NCBI GenBank assembly: GCA_964369965.1 | Contig: CAYJGF010000014.1 | Location: forward strand, 1-64,000 | DNA: 64,000 nt | Direction of reading: 5' to 3' | DNA from: CAYJBH01 sp964369965 | Lineage (GTDB): Bacteria > Bacillota > Clostridia > Oscillospirales > Ruminococcaceae | In this document: positions 50,101 to 57,464 of the stretch, piece after piece | Layout of the letters: each line of letters opens with the position of its first letter | Numbering within the stretch: position 1 is the first letter of the stretch | Notes under the pieces: generated by a model | What the model was told of the DNA's origin: nothing | Database searches by the model: none | Seen by the model: only the letters and a program-made list of their open reading frames with translations | Made by a program: the position numbers and the translations under genes

Positions 50101-52666
50101 CACACCATCTACAGGGGACGCCGCTGTCGCCGCACCTGCCGCCGCCGCACCTGCCGCTGTCGCCGCACCTGCCGCCGCCGCCGCACCTGCCGCTGCCGCC
50201 GCACCTGCCGCTGCCGCCGCACCTGTCGCCGCCGCCGCACCTGTCGCCGCCGCACCGGACGTCGAGGGTGCATCTGCCGAAACGGCGGAGGACGAGGAAT
50301 TTACCGACATGGAAACCCTACTGCCGGGTGGTGCCGGAGCTGTTTCGCTTGCGGTGGCGGCGGCACAAGGACCTACGCCTGCATTAGCACCTGCAGGGGA
50401 TGCGCCCGACCCGGGTGCTATTGACAGACCGATGGATATACCGGACGACATTCCTGCTGATGACGACCTGTTCGGCGCACTACCCGACCCCGTGGCGATG
50501 CCGGACGGCGGTGCGCAGATACCAATAGGCGGCGCGCGCGCACCTCTCGGTGTGCAACCGTTAGGCGGTGGCGCACCTGCCGCACCACCTGCCGCACCTG
50601 CCGCCGCACCGATCGCACCGCCTGCAGGAGGGGCTGTTGCCGCCGGACCTGCACCTGCCGCGCCTGTCCATGCAGGGGGAGCCGCCGCCGAGGTTGCGGA
50701 CATGGCGGCCGCCGCCGCAGATGTCGCACAGGATGTCGCCGTTTCCGACCAGACCGAGACCATGTTGCGGGATCGCCCGAGCCGCTATCGCGCCCTGCGA
50801 CATACAGCAACGACCTCCGACGAGATAAGGCGGAGCAAAGACTCCACAGAGTTTGCAGATATAGCACGCGCATTGACCGACATGGTGACCAATCTTGACA
50901 CCGGCTTTACCGACAATGTCAAGAATAATGTGAGACTGATAGTCTCCATGACCGGTGCACTGACCCGACTGAACACCGCCTGCGCCAACTATGGCGAAAT
51001 GAGAAAAGGTCGTCGTTGGACCTCGGCAGGCAAGGCAAGACGCGAGTTTGTCAGCGGTATGCACGCACTCACCAGAGTAGATGTTCGCAACTTCCGCAAT
51101 GTGCTAAACAAGATACAGACTTTTTCATCCCAGGCTGACTTGAGCTGGGAGAAGGTCTTCTCCATGTCGCGCTCGCTTAGTATAGAACTGCAACATGGTG
51201 CCGAGCCGGAGCGCATGGGCGGCGGTGCCACAAATGCGCCGGTATCACTGCGCGCCGACCAGACGGTGGGCGGTCAGAGCGGTGTGTTCAAATACGATGA
51301 AGACCACAGCACAGAGGGACCCTTTATCGACATGACCGGTGTCGCCGGTATCAGGGCGGAGGACGGTCGATTCAAGTTGATGGAGCGCAACGTCGCTACC
51401 ACGCGCATCGCGACACTGCTCGGCCTCAGCGACATAGTGGTGGAAACCGAGATGGGCACACTGGATGGCAGTCGCGGTTTGATGATGGAGCGCGCCGAGG
51501 GCAAGAAATTTACCGACACCCTTGATGATATGATACACGAGCGCACTCTGCGAGAGTTCAGCACCGGCTCCGAGGCAGTTCACCAATCTATCATGACCGG
51601 CAACTTCCAAAAGAGCATGACCAATCTGCAAATTTTGGACTACATAACCGGTCAGTCGGACCGCAACGGTGGCAACTTTATGGTCACACGCGACGATTCC
51701 GGACGCATGGATAAACTCAAGGCGATCGACCATGACTACTCGTTCGGCACCGGTAACGATCCGGGAACCGGTGTCGTGCGCTCACCGCACACCGACGAGT
51801 TTGTCTCCTCTGCAGGGGGTGAGATAACCGGTATCCAACACCTAAAACACATGGACAGCCGCCTCGCCGACGCGGTGCTCACCCTGACAAAAGATACGCT
51901 GACATACATCCTTGTCGACCTTATAGGTGGGGAATATATTGAAGCGTGTTGGCAAAGAGTCCAACGTTTGCAGGAGGGCATACGAAAGGAGCGGGCGAAG
52001 GTGCAAAACCCGGCTAATCCGTTCTTCATAGACGGGGACGCCGGCTGGAACGCCTTGACGGAGAGTGACCTCGCTCAGCGGTACAACGTTATGGCGGTGT
52101 TCGGCTTCCAGGAGGTCAACAAGATACAGCGAGCGACCGACTATTACTCCCTTGAAACAAACGGTCCTGACGAGGACGGTGTAACCCGTGGGCGCTTGAC
52201 CAAGCGAGAAGAGGCGGCTATTGCCTATATGTTGTGCGAAACTATCTATGCCGTGGTAAAACCACACCCCGATGCGGCAACCAGGGCGCAGGCGTTTTTC
52301 AGCACGTTCTCGAATGTCAGCCAGGGTCTTTTCGGGGGCTTGCAACCACTTTTTAGTACGGCATTTGAGAGCTCGATGGAATTGTACCACGCTTTCATGG
52401 CGCTACATAAGAATACAAGGGATGCTGTCATTCAATTCACCTGCGGCGGTGTGGACGCACAAAAACAGGTGGTAGCCTCAGCCACCGAACGGCACAAGTT
52501 ATTTGATCAGCTTAAATCGGCGTTCGCAAATATAGACGAAAATCATCTAAAAAGTTTTGCTGCACATTACCAAAACGCACGCTCGCGGGGAGATGTCAAC
52601 GCAAATGCAATGTCGGCGGTGGAGATGTTCCGCTATCATTACGGTGGTCATGGTGGGGTGGCTTAA
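47168..52666 (+). CDS. giant two-module kinase-like protein with Ala/Pro-rich linker
   Basis: I cannot name a family for this 1832-residue protein. It has no signal peptide or membrane helix, so it is probably cytoplasmic. Two similar modules (about residues 90-870 and 1205-1832) each contain a helical segment (AKNTRMIVQM; KNNVRLIVSM), a GxFK strand (Lys244; Lys1375), NVATTRIA-LLGL, the hinge-like LLMSKASG/LMMERAEG and LQILDYITGQ. DRNxxN (Asp475/Asn480; Asp1498/Asn1503) and IDHDYSFG (Asp498, Asp500; Asp1521, Asp1523) complete the set. The order and motifs resemble the catalytic Lys, catalytic loop and metal site of PI3/4-kinase or HipA-like atypical kinases (inference). Both copies keep every motif. 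The linker (about 880-1195) is Ala/Pro-rich. Confidence 0.75.
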   Translation: MPGGSFSRRFRRNRNDDAPAPQVQAQEARADAMPDAMAPAAGAVDAIVPDVAAPAAAEADVEVEVDAETRYAPANTRYVRMEQDVKQSSKGGVGFDSSAFRTIKKTLTSISNIVNAGFTADTAKNTRMIVQMGRLLSQLRSDCHKYITKRSGAKTESGKARFRLISTIQNIATDDAQYMMNFFDKNQSHVGLTWEQVFADARSVNITLRDDVDYDELQKFGAASSVLTELPAGSTEGGEEGIFKFDTGFVAETKIDAPLASHPESMQQDILAGRADPVLISDTTDLRFSTSKTAALNMERATEAQRELVAGLTRPSELFTEEGALINPFGRDLTATEITFISKFATRWAAVVKSYDTVHDTTRRLGLETSVGRDYGLMNRNVATTRIASLLGLGNLVVSTRLATLDTGDGRRIKGLLMSKASGEIAGHALDRIVMEQASRAYDTGDATGDTIMTPAFRKQVADLQILDYITGQIDRNFANFLVTRDVDGKLDSLTAIDHDYSFGQTYYGDYINEDSDHSVDIIESVEAIAVGTDSSMTEQVRGLKNMPHMSADLAATVLEISYDMIHYLLIDLLEEDYIDACWERVERLQQAIRMELARDEYLQGGAGRTNADFTREKFDPSSQEATPEVRPAGSKFLLEGVDEWDDAASKDFDTFGAAEVGDAKIKLRFLERSTDNPNGMHLSNRLVKRMAEAEGAKRYNVLLAGLATVDERATVLLENFDGAAKDEMRRFLIENVNAGSDLSDFIKLTTPLKNCILGIFFGSGEEAQMNYIRKHYATRYCLNQLTAAFPGADNQLLAIYAETFAALNMNTPVTEGAPEVVECFRAGVRLQYDSGGNMHVISNEGAGQVDRLTGIVVEMFAPGAAPMPDAPRAHIARFGAAPAAVPAAPAAAAAPAAAAPAAAPVAAADAAAAGGAGSDYAPLGGGLIEMDWSHLAGRYRQGAEPDMEDEPAADGGMGALLGDLDFTALASIHREDHTPSTGDAAVAAPAAAAPAAVAAPAAAAAPAAAAAPAAAAAPVAAAAPVAAAPDVEGASAETAEDEEFTDMETLLPGGAGAVSLAVAAAQGPTPALAPAGDAPDPGAIDRPMDIPDDIPADDDLFGALPDPVAMPDGGAQIPIGGARAPLGVQPLGGGAPAAPPAAPAAAPIAPPAGGAVAAGPAPAAPVHAGGAAAEVADMAAAAADVAQDVAVSDQTETMLRDRPSRYRALRHTATTSDEIRRSKDSTEFADIARALTDMVTNLDTGFTDNVKNNVRLIVSMTGALTRLNTACANYGEMRKGRRWTSAGKARREFVSGMHALTRVDVRNFRNVLNKIQTFSSQADLSWEKVFSMSRSLSIELQHGAEPERMGGGATNAPVSLRADQTVGGQSGVFKYDEDHSTEGPFIDMTGVAGIRAEDGRFKLMERNVATTRIATLLGLSDIVVETEMGTLDGSRGLMMERAEGKKFTDTLDDMIHERTLREFSTGSEAVHQSIMTGNFQKSMTNLQILDYITGQSDRNGGNFMVTRDDSGRMDKLKAIDHDYSFGTGNDPGTGVVRSPHTDEFVSSAGGEITGIQHLKHMDSRLADAVLTLTKDTLTYILVDLIGGEYIEACWQRVQRLQEGIRKERAKVQNPANPFFIDGDAGWNALTESDLAQRYNVMAVFGFQEVNKIQRATDYYSLETNGPDEDGVTRGRLTKREEAAIAYMLCETIYAVVKPHPDAATRAQAFFSTFSNVSQGLFGGLQPLFSTAFESSMELYHAFMALHKNTRDAVIQFTCGGVDAQKQVVASATERHKLFDQLKSAFANIDENHLKSFAAHYQNARSRGDVNANAMSAVEMFRYHYGGHGGVA
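50131..50256 (+). repeat. 18-bp tandem repeats coding Pro-Ala-Ala-Ala-Ala-Ala
   Basis: Inside the linker of the giant protein, a near-perfect 18-bp unit CCTGCCGCTGCCGCCGCA is repeated about four times with flanking shorter variants. It codes for PAAAAA. As the unit is a multiple of three, slippage would change linker length without breaking the frame. Similar but less regular Ala/Pro runs occur at 49805-49915 and 50570-50730. Confidence 0.75.
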
Positions 52667-52673
52667 ACGGAGC

Positions 52674-52727
52674 TGTTGACAAAGTCGGCTTTACAAAAAG
52701 CGACGGCAAAACCTTTGTTTGTCAACA
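52674..52727. terminator. inverted repeat between convergent genes, possible bidirectional terminator
   Basis: A 10-bp arm TGTTGACAAA at 52674-52683 pairs exactly with TTTGTCAACA at 52718-52727. An inner stem GTCGGCTTT / AAAGCGAC nests within it. It sits between the stop of the giant gene and the stop of the convergent PRC-barrel gene. U-tracts are weak. Confidence 0.5.
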
Positions 52728-52732
52728 CCTCT

Positions 52733-52990
52733 TTAACGCTCGCCCCCCTCGCTCTGCGGCTCGCACTTGACCAGTATGACATCGCTCCCTATCTTCGCAA
52801 TATCCTCATATTTGATGTATATGTCCGGTTCTCGACCGAGAAAGCCAAAAAGGCGCAGTTTCCCGAGGATAATAAAGCCGTCTATCTTTGCGGTGACGGG
52901 GTCAAATCGTAGGTCGTCCACCCGACCGAGCTTGCGACCGGAACGGATGGTCACTATATCCTTTTCACTGACATCGATTAAACTAAACAC
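52733..52990 (-). CDS. PRC-barrel protein, YlmC/YmxH family
   Basis: An 85-residue PRC-barrel protein. It starts with GTG and reads SLIDVSEKDIVTIRSGRKLG followed by RVDDLRFD and GFIILGKLRLFGFLGREPDI, as in the YlmC/YmxH group seen in spore-forming Bacillota. GGAGG lies six bases before the GTG. Its stop is 66 bp from the end of the giant gene on the other strand. Role unknown; possibly linked to sporulation or RNA binding by family association. Confidence 0.82.
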   Translation of the reverse strand: MFSLIDVSEKDIVTIRSGRKLGRVDDLRFDPVTAKIDGFIILGKLRLFGFLGREPDIYIKYEDIAKIGSDVILVKCEPQSEGGER

Positions 52991-53011
52991 CTTTCCCCTC
53001 CATGTGTATCA

Positions 53012-54337
53012 TCATTTTTTTAATGATATGCGTGAGAGGGGGATGTTATTATAGATAAACAGTATGACACTTACCAAAACCCACAATACCGGCTCTATTG
53101 CGGCTATGCCGATAAAACCGAGCGCCTCTGCGAAAAAAATTAGTGCAAGACAGCGCAGTGACAGCTCGGCGAGCGATACCGAAAGGGTAATCTTGCGATA
53201 CTGCATTGCCTGCAATGAGGTTTTAAGCACGACCATAAAACCGAAAAACATTAGAAAAGGTGCCGTCAATAGGACCACATCGCCTGCCAAATCTGCAACC
53301 TCGGCATCACTTTGTCCCGATAACAGTGTCGAAAAATCACGACCGAGCAGATACATTATAAAGAATATTAGTGCCCCTAAAATAAGGCTGATAATTAGCG
53401 CGGTCTTTATACCGCATTTTATTCGTCGTTTTTTATTTGCGCCGAAATTCTGCCCCACAAAGGTAGACATCGCGATCGAAAGTGCAATGAAAGGTTGAGA
53501 AAAAAGCACAAATATCCGCCGAGCGACGGAATATCCTGCGACATAATTCTCCCCGAGCCTATTTATTGCCGGCTGTGTCATGACTGTGCCGAGCGCAATC
53601 ATCGAGTTAATAAGTGCCATCGAGATGCCGCTTAAAAAAATCTCACGCGCTAACGGCGAGCGAAATACGCTAAACCCATATAAAAACCCGAAATATTGCC
53701 GATAGTTTTTGACGGAATATAGGCAAATCATAACCGCCATGACCACCTGCGCCGTCACAGTGCCGAGCGCCGCGCCGAGCACCCCGAGCGAGAGCACCCC
53801 CATGAACAAAAAACTAAAACCGACGTTGCAGACCAACCCAAACAGTAGAAAAAAAAGTGGTGCGCGGCTGTTGCCCAGCGCCATAATAACGCTTGCAAAC
53901 ATATAATAAAACGTGCAAAACCCGATACCTGTTATTACGACACTAAGATAAATAGTGGAGGAGTTGATAAGATCCGTCGGTGTTTTGAGCAGTGTTAAAA
54001 CCGGTCTTGTCAAAACAATACCACAAACCGTAAACAAAAGCGCGCCGACAACGTTATATCCGAAAATAATAGCGCTCGCCTTTTTTATCATGCGAATGCT
54101 CTTATCCCCAAACAGCCGTGCGACAACAATGGAATATCCCTGATTGAGTGTCATAACAAACCCAAAAAGCAGGACATAAAGCGCACTGCACGCACCTATC
54201 ACCGCTACCGAACTTTCACCGACAATATAACCGGCGAGGGTCGCGTCGGTCATGTTATAAAGCTGTGTAAAAATCAGCCCGACAACTATAGGCAGACTGA
54301 ATTTTATTATTACAAAGGCAGGTTTTGCGCAGGTCAT
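53012..54337 (-). CDS. MATE family multidrug/Na+ exporter
   Basis: A twelve-helix membrane protein of about 441 residues with two homologous six-helix halves. The first half begins FSLPIVVGLIFTQLYNMTDATLAGYIVG, a MATE hallmark read here in two pieces (FSLPIVVGLIFTQLY, NMTDATLAGYIVG). The second begins ISMALINSMIALGTVMTQPA. The ATG at 54337 with AAAGG five bases before it is preferred over an upstream GTG at 54388, which has only a weak site. The substrate cannot be inferred. Confidence 0.88.
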   Translation of the reverse strand: MTCAKPAFVIIKFSLPIVVGLIFTQLYNMTDATLAGYIVGESSVAVIGACSALYVLLFGFVMTLNQGYSIVVARLFGDKSIRMIKKASAIIFGYNVVGALLFTVCGIVLTRPVLTLLKTPTDLINSSTIYLSVVITGIGFCTFYYMFASVIMALGNSRAPLFFLLFGLVCNVGFSFLFMGVLSLGVLGAALGTVTAQVVMAVMICLYSVKNYRQYFGFLYGFSVFRSPLAREIFLSGISMALINSMIALGTVMTQPAINRLGENYVAGYSVARRIFVLFSQPFIALSIAMSTFVGQNFGANKKRRIKCGIKTALIISLILGALIFFIMYLLGRDFSTLLSGQSDAEVADLAGDVVLLTAPFLMFFGFMVVLKTSLQAMQYRKITLSVSLAELSLRCLALIFFAEALGFIGIAAIEPVLWVLVSVILFIYNNIPLSRISLKK

Positions 54338-54584
54338 ATCGACCTTTAAACCCTTGTGGTTCTTTTTTTCTCGTCGTCTCACCGTCACCCTTATTTTATT
54401 TTTAAGGTTAGTGTTGACGAAAAAGAGCGATATATTATTTTTCTTTAATATAACGACAGGGTGTCAAAAATGATACACCCTTAAAAATGTTGCGCAAAAA
54501 CATGATGTCACCGCGGTTATCGGTGCTTTTTGGTCGGGCGGATATGGAATTTGCCCCTACCACCTCGGTATCGTTCGGCTGTAG

Positions 54585-54655
54585 GGAATGCATTGTATGT
54601 ATTCCGACATAATGATACGTCGTGCTCACCGGTCGGGACGGGCGACCCGTCCCCT
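54585..54655. repeat. REP-like palindromes between the MATE and feo genes
   Basis: The stretch contains GGAATGCATTG followed by TATGTATTCC (imperfect hairpin) and a perfect 8-bp stem GGGACGGG / CCCGTCCC (54635-54653) ending in CCCCTAC. Together with nearby GCCCCTACC it resembles the GTAGGGG-type palindromes elsewhere in the window. The gap 54338-54785 otherwise holds a small hairpin at 54459-54480, the feo terminator and no gene. Confidence 0.5.
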
Positions 54656-54714
54656 ACGGCATAACCGATAGGTTTTTCCGGCAACGGCGGTCGAGCGAAC
54701 AAATCACTATAACG

Positions 54715-54761
54715 AAAAACCACCGGCAATATATTATATCTCTACAATATATCGCCGGTGG
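54715..54761 (-). terminator. intrinsic terminator of the feo operon
   Basis: Read on the minus strand, the stem CACCGGC ... GCCGGTG with additional AT pairs (ATATATT-type) is followed directly by TTTTTC. It lies 25 bp past the stop of the small Cys-rich gene, so it ends the feoA-feoB-small-protein transcript. Confidence 0.8.
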
Positions 54762-54785
54762 TGACTATCGAGTCAATACTCAACC

Positions 54786-54926
54786 TTATTCCTTATTCTC
54801 GTTTGAACAGCCGGAACTGTGGGGGCAACCTATACAACGTCTGCCCTTTTTCTTCTCCGACACTATCTTTGCCACCGCGAGGGTGACGATAGCTAAAATA
54901 ACGACAATAATAATTATGTCGACCAT
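54786..54926 (-). CDS. FeoB-associated Cys-rich membrane protein
   Basis: A 46-residue membrane protein: one helix (MVDIIIIVVILAIVTLAVAK), then the basic stretch SEKKKGRR and the cysteine cluster CIGCPHSSGC. This matches the small FeoB-associated proteins that follow feoB in many Clostridia. AGGAG stands 9-13 bases before the ATG. It lies 31 bp downstream of feoB and directly before the operon's terminator. Its likely role is to assist FeoB-mediated Fe(II) uptake, perhaps in place of FeoC, but this is unproven. Confidence 0.85.
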   Translation of the reverse strand: MVDIIIIVVILAIVTLAVAKIVSEKKKGRRCIGCPHSSGCSNENKE

Positions 54927-54957
54927 AAACCTTATCTCCTATGGGGGTGACCCAAAA

Positions 54958-56958
54958 CTATGCTTTAACCGCTTTAGCTACCGGTGCTTTCTCTTTTCCG
55001 CCGTTAACCATCTTGTAGATAATAATACCGAGGATTACAGCAACCGCGATAAGACCTTGAATAAATGCATTGCCAAGCGCACCTGTCGTGATAAGTGTGC
55101 CGATCTGATAGACGAAAAATGCGACGACATAGCCCACGCCGAGTTGCAGACCTATGCCTGCAAAGAGCCACTTCGGGCTCTCCATCTCGGAGTTCATCGC
55201 GCCTATAGCCGCAAAGCAGGGCGGTGTGAACAGGTTGAACATCAGATAAGCCATAGCGGCAACAGCGGTGATACCCATTGTCTCGGCAACGCCACCGGCT
55301 GCACCCTCCATCATCTCAAGGGCCTCGGTATCGATGTAGTTGGTGATGCCGTATACAACCGCAAGTGTTCCGACGACATTCTCTTTAGCGATAAAGCCGG
55401 TGATAGCGGCGGCGGCAAGTTGCCACATGCCAAAGCCTACCGGTATCAGCAGTACCGCAAAGGGTGATGCCAGTGATGCCAGTATGCTGGTATCCTGTGC
55501 ATTCTCCGCAACCACATTAAAGCTCCAGTCAAAGGTCTGCATAATATGTACTACGGCATTGCAAAGGAGGATTATGGTACCTGCCTTGATGATAAATGCC
55601 TTAGCGCGGGAGAGCATGGAGAGTGCCGCTTTGCCGACGCTCGGAACTTTATACTCCGGCAATTCTATAATGAAAAAGCTGTTGGTAACCGTTGTGCCGG
55701 TTATCTTTTTAATTGCAAATGCGCCGAGGATAATGAGGATTATGCCGGAAAAATACATTATGGTATTCATCCACGCTGCGATGTCGGCAAAGAACGCGCC
55801 GGCAAAAAGTGCGATAACCGGAAGTTTCGCTCCGCAGGGCATGAACGGGGTGAGCATCGCTGTTGTCCTACGTTGACGCTCGTCCTTGATGGTTCTTGTA
55901 GCCATAACGCCCGGGATGGCACAGCCGGTGCCGACTATCATCGGGATGATGGAACGGCCGTTCAAACCGACCTTTTTGAAAAATCTGTCCATGACCACCG
56001 CGACACGAGCCATGTATCCGCAGTCCTCCAGCAGTGCGAGCAGGAAGAACAGAACCATGATAAGCGGTAAAAAGCCCACGACCGCACCTACACCGCCGAT
56101 GATACCGTCTAAAAGCAGTGCTGTGAGTACAGGGGATGCCGACTCACCGAGCAGACCCTCCACAAAACCATAGAACCAGTCGATACCGGCACCCAAAAGG
56201 TCGGCAAAGAACGGACCTACATATGACTGTGAAATTGCAAAAACCAACCACATGACAACGATAAAAATCGGTATGCCGAGCCATTTGTTGGCGATAATCT
56301 TGTCTACCTTGTCCTGAAGGTTGCCGGTGTGAGAGCTTATACCGCGCTTTTCAACTGCGGCGGTAACACCCTTGACAAACTCGAAACGTGCAACGTCGGA
56401 GCGATGTACGGCATTCAAATCTTCAAGGTCGACCTTGCCGGCATTGTACGGTGCAGCCTGTTTACTGCCGAGCACCTCTTTGGCCATGCCGATTAGCTCG
56501 ACAAGCCCTGTGCCCTCACCGACCATCGATGTCTCGACAACACGGCAACCGAGTTTGTCGGTCAATTTTTGAGCGTCAAGCTCGATTGTTTTTTTATCGG
56601 TCAAATCGCTCTTATTCAGCGCGATGACGACCGGTATGCCAAGCTCCAAAAGCTGTGTGGTGAAGAAAAGGCTACGACTTAGGTTGATGGCATCCACAAT
56701 GTTAATAATTACATCCGGTTTTTCATTCTTGACAAAGTCGCTTGTTATGCTCTCCTCCTTAGTATAGGGGGACATGGAGTATGCACCGGGAAGGTCAACG
56801 ATTATGACATCCTCCTCTTTAAACGATTTTTTAAGTGGCGCCTCCTTCTTATCGACGGTGACACCTGCCCAGTTGCCGACGTATTCCCCCTCGCCGGTCA
56901 ACGCGTTGTAGACCGAAGTCTTACCGCTGTTTGGGTTACCTGCCAAAGCTATTCTCAT
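54958..56958 (-). CDS. feoB: ferrous iron transporter FeoB
   Basis: Fe(II) importer of 666 residues. The N-terminal G-protein domain has G1 GNPNSGKTS (7-15), DLPGAYSMSPYTKEE and ALNKSDL. A GDI-like helical region follows, then the transmembrane part with two Gate motifs (including PMIVGTGCAIPGVMATRTI and MPCGAKLPVIALFAGAFF) and the Cys-containing TM helices. The ATG at 56958 with AGGGG is chosen over a TTG one codon earlier. A DtxR-like operator sits between feoA and feoB. Confidence 0.96.
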   Translation of the reverse strand: MRIALAGNPNSGKTSVYNALTGEGEYVGNWAGVTVDKKEAPLKKSFKEEDVIIVDLPGAYSMSPYTKEESITSDFVKNEKPDVIINIVDAINLSRSLFFTTQLLELGIPVVIALNKSDLTDKKTIELDAQKLTDKLGCRVVETSMVGEGTGLVELIGMAKEVLGSKQAAPYNAGKVDLEDLNAVHRSDVARFEFVKGVTAAVEKRGISSHTGNLQDKVDKIIANKWLGIPIFIVVMWLVFAISQSYVGPFFADLLGAGIDWFYGFVEGLLGESASPVLTALLLDGIIGGVGAVVGFLPLIMVLFFLLALLEDCGYMARVAVVMDRFFKKVGLNGRSIIPMIVGTGCAIPGVMATRTIKDERQRRTTAMLTPFMPCGAKLPVIALFAGAFFADIAAWMNTIMYFSGIILIILGAFAIKKITGTTVTNSFFIIELPEYKVPSVGKAALSMLSRAKAFIIKAGTIILLCNAVVHIMQTFDWSFNVVAENAQDTSILASLASPFAVLLIPVGFGMWQLAAAAITGFIAKENVVGTLAVVYGITNYIDTEALEMMEGAAGGVAETMGITAVAAMAYLMFNLFTPPCFAAIGAMNSEMESPKWLFAGIGLQLGVGYVVAFFVYQIGTLITTGALGNAFIQGLIAVAVILGIIIYKMVNGGKEKAPVAKAVKA

Positions 56959-57030
56959 CAAATTACCCCTTTCCTTTAATGTTCGCGAATATTATATATC
57001 CAAAGGGCTCCTCCCCTTCGTATAACAAAA

Positions 57031-57049
57031 TTAGCCTATGCTAACCTAT
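57031..57049. promoter_or_regulatory. DtxR/IdeR-like box between feoA and feoB
   Basis: TTAGCCTATGCTAACCTAT matches 15 of 19 positions of the DtxR consensus TTAGGTTAGSCTAACCTAA. It lies 73 bp before the feoB start. By established knowledge of the DtxR/IdeR family, such sites are bound by Fe(II)-loaded repressor. Confidence 0.6.
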
Positions 57050-57058
57050 GGGTAAAAA

Positions 57059-57289
57059 TTAATTTACTTTTATTACGTCGGCGAGCACAAAATCTATGCT
57101 GTAGCGTGCGTCCTTGACGGCTACCACAAAGGTATCGCTGATGCGTGAGATAATTGTTATCTTCTCGCCTACATAACATCCCAAAGTGAAGAGAAATCTC
57201 TCCATCTCACCATCTTCGGTATCTATCGCTGTGATTGTATATGTACCGCCTATTTCCATGGATAAAAGACTGCCTGATTGTGCGCTCAT
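57059..57289 (-). CDS. feoA: FeoA family protein
   Basis: A 76-residue SH3-like protein that supports FeoB. It reads LSMEIGGTYTITAI, ERFLFTLGCYVGEKITII and DTFVVAVKDARYSIDFVLAD, typical of FeoA. It is first in the feo operon, just downstream of a perfect consensus promoter with an operator-like site at the start of transcription. Translation probably starts at the ATG at 57289, with GAGGG before it. Confidence 0.9.
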   Translation of the reverse strand: MSAQSGSLLSMEIGGTYTITAIDTEDGEMERFLFTLGCYVGEKITIISRISDTFVVAVKDARYSIDFVLADVIKVN

Positions 57290-57314
57290 AAGTAGATTCC
57301 CTCGATCACATTTA

Positions 57315-57333
57315 TTAGTCGACGCTAACCGAC
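57315..57333. promoter_or_regulatory. DtxR-like box overlapping the feoA transcription start
   Basis: TTAGTCGACGCTAACCGAC matches about 13 of 19 positions of the DtxR consensus. It starts 7 bp downstream of the -10 element of the feoA promoter, a position suited to repression. Confidence 0.5.
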
Positions 57334-57339
57334 AACCTT

Positions 57340-57368
57340 ATTATACACAAATACATATATCATGTCAA
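57340..57368 (-). promoter_or_regulatory. perfect consensus promoter of the feo operon
   Basis: On the minus strand TTGACA (57363-57368) and TATAAT (57340-57345) are separated by 17 bp. A strong promoter directly followed by a DtxR-like box is the usual arrangement for an iron-repressed operon. Confidence 0.85.
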
Positions 57369-57413
57369 GTATAATATTTTCTAATTTTAACACTCCTTAA
57401 GTAACTTGGTCAC

Positions 57414-57442
57414 TTGACACTACCGAGTTTTTTATATAAAAT
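57414..57442 (+). promoter_or_regulatory. promoter of the RND permease gene
   Basis: TTGACA (57414-57419) and TAAAAT (57437-57442) are 17 bp apart on the plus strand. The start codon of the permease is 23 bp after the -10 element, giving a leader of about 15 nt with AAGGAG. It is divergent from the feo promoter, 45 bp apart. Confidence 0.7.
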
Positions 57443-57464
57443 TAAAAAACAAGGAGTTTTTATC

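Noticed and set aside
50098..50763. Long minus-strand open frame rich in Ala, Gly and Pro opposite the linker of the giant protein
   Set aside because: It is a by-product of GCC/GGC-type repeats that lack stops in several frames. It has no ribosome-binding site, and the plus-strand frame is clearly the gene.
47950..52390. Several other antisense frames of 60-180 codons within the giant gene
   Set aside because: They have no recognisable domains and biased composition mirrored from the plus-strand codons, and they lie within a gene with strong promoter, start and duplicated motifs.
46990..52666. Reading the giant protein as a cell-surface or secreted Ala/Pro adhesin
   Set aside because: It has no signal peptide, membrane helix or wall-anchor motif, and the modules carry intracellular kinase-type motifs.
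54338..54388. GTG start extending the MATE protein by 17 residues
   Set aside because: The extra residues are a basic stretch without family counterpart, and AAAGG fits the ATG at 54337.
57414..57464. Upstream TTG start for the RND permease
   Set aside because: It overlaps the -35/-10 promoter and has no ribosome-binding site; the ATG at 57465 has AAGGAG.
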